A stretch of DNA of 35,636 bases from Gammaproteobacteria bacterium (lineage in GTDB: Bacteria > Pseudomonadota > Gammaproteobacteria > Pseudomonadales > Halieaceae), in contig JAHEKX010000004.1 in NCBI GenBank assembly GCA_024644535.1, forward strand, positions 105,259-140,894. Direction: 5' to 3'. Shown here piece by piece: positions 35,537 through 35,636 of this stretch. The position numbers and the translations under genes are program-made. Positions within the stretch are counted from its first letter, which is position 1; each line of letters begins with the position of its first letter. The notes beneath the pieces were generated by a model. It was not told the origin of the DNA. It made no database searches and saw only the letters and a list, made by a program, of their open reading frames with translations.

Positions 35537-35636
35537 TGACCTCGATGAGATTTCCATTTAACCTAAAGGGATGGAGATCTCGATATGAAGAAGCGTTACA
35601 GCGAAGAACAGATCATTAAGGCGATCAAGGAACACG
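35537..35636 (+). mobile_element. Left end of an IS3-family insertion sequence (cut by window edge)
   Basis: The element probably begins with TGACCTC at 35537; IS3-family ends start with TG. A leader of about 48 bases with GGAG (35573-35576) then precedes a transposase OrfA start at 35585. The right end is outside the window, so the exact boundary, terminal repeat and target duplication cannot be confirmed. OrfA likeness suggests the IS407/IS51-like part of the family, but this is uncertain. Confidence 0.75.
35585..35636 (+). CDS. IS3-family transposase OrfA, N-terminal fragment (cut by window edge)
   Basis: The first 17 codons read MKKRYSEEQIIKAIKEH, matching the conserved start of IS3-family OrfA proteins (MKK.RF/Y.EEQII..L.E), which form the HTH DNA-binding half of the OrfAB transposase made by frameshifting. 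GGAG lies eight bases before the ATG. The remainder is beyond the window. Confidence 0.82.
   Translation, partial: MKKRYSEEQIIKAIKEH

Overview
The window is chromosomal DNA of a gammaproteobacterium, roughly half G+C. Gene order and protein sequences resemble pseudomonads and marine Cellvibrionales/Oceanospirillales relatives. Pseudomonas-like blocks include serB/smp/parC, tkt-epd-pgk-fba divergent from an ArsR-methyltransferase regulator and metK, gshB-tonB-yqgE-ruvX, and pilT/yggS-proC-yggT-metX-metW-DUF4426-rdgB-hemW. I cannot name a genus from sequence alone. Genes are packed tightly: many start and stop codons overlap, and convergent neighbours touch or overlap at their 3' ends. There are no rRNA or tRNA genes and no CRISPR array that I can see.

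Layout. Bases 1-351 hold the C-terminal end of an NhaC-type Na+/H+ antiporter. Bases 381-2924 carry the EF-P modification locus: epmA and efp, with epmB divergent. Then come a large PilZ-like protein (3012-4841), serB, an AhpA/YtjB (Smp) membrane protein, parC, a degenerate double cyclic-nucleotide-binding protein and an ElaA acetyltransferase (to 11106). Bases 11182-16433 are a minus-strand central-carbon operon, tkt-epd-pgk-fba (transketolase, erythrose-4-phosphate dehydrogenase, phosphoglycerate kinase, aldolase).

Divergent from tkt starts the activated-methyl-cycle operon: sahR-like regulator, metK, ahcY, metF, continuing without a clear break into rsmE, gshB, tonB, yqgE and ruvX (to 24596). 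A perfect 28-bp palindrome at 16551-16578 lies between tkt and the regulator gene. It supplies the -35 box of an apparently leaderless regulator promoter, and it is the most informative regulatory signal in the window. pilT (minus) and yggS (plus) diverge at 25.6 kb. yggS-proC-yggT-metX-metW-DUF4426-rdgB-hemW then run as one compact plus-strand block to 31757.

The last 4 kb (31747-35636) looks more accessory. It holds an unrecognised multi-pass membrane protein, an SDR oxidoreductase followed by an AraC-type regulator, two overlapping unrecognised single-span membrane proteins, and the left end of an IS3-family insertion sequence. The IS appears to cut into the 5' end of the membrane-protein pair.

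How the genes fit together. MetX/MetW (homoserine activation) and MetF (methyl-THF) feed methionine synthesis. MetK makes SAM, AhcY recycles SAH, and the SahR-like repressor probably senses SAH. The tkt-epd-pgk-fba block serves the pentose phosphate/Calvin-type/gluconeogenic routes and the first steps of PLP synthesis. EpmB and EpmA make and attach beta-lysine to EF-P. No wholly new system is evident. The points most worth testing are the sahR/tkt operator, the PilZ-like and cNMP-like sensor proteins, and the IS-interrupted membrane-protein pair.
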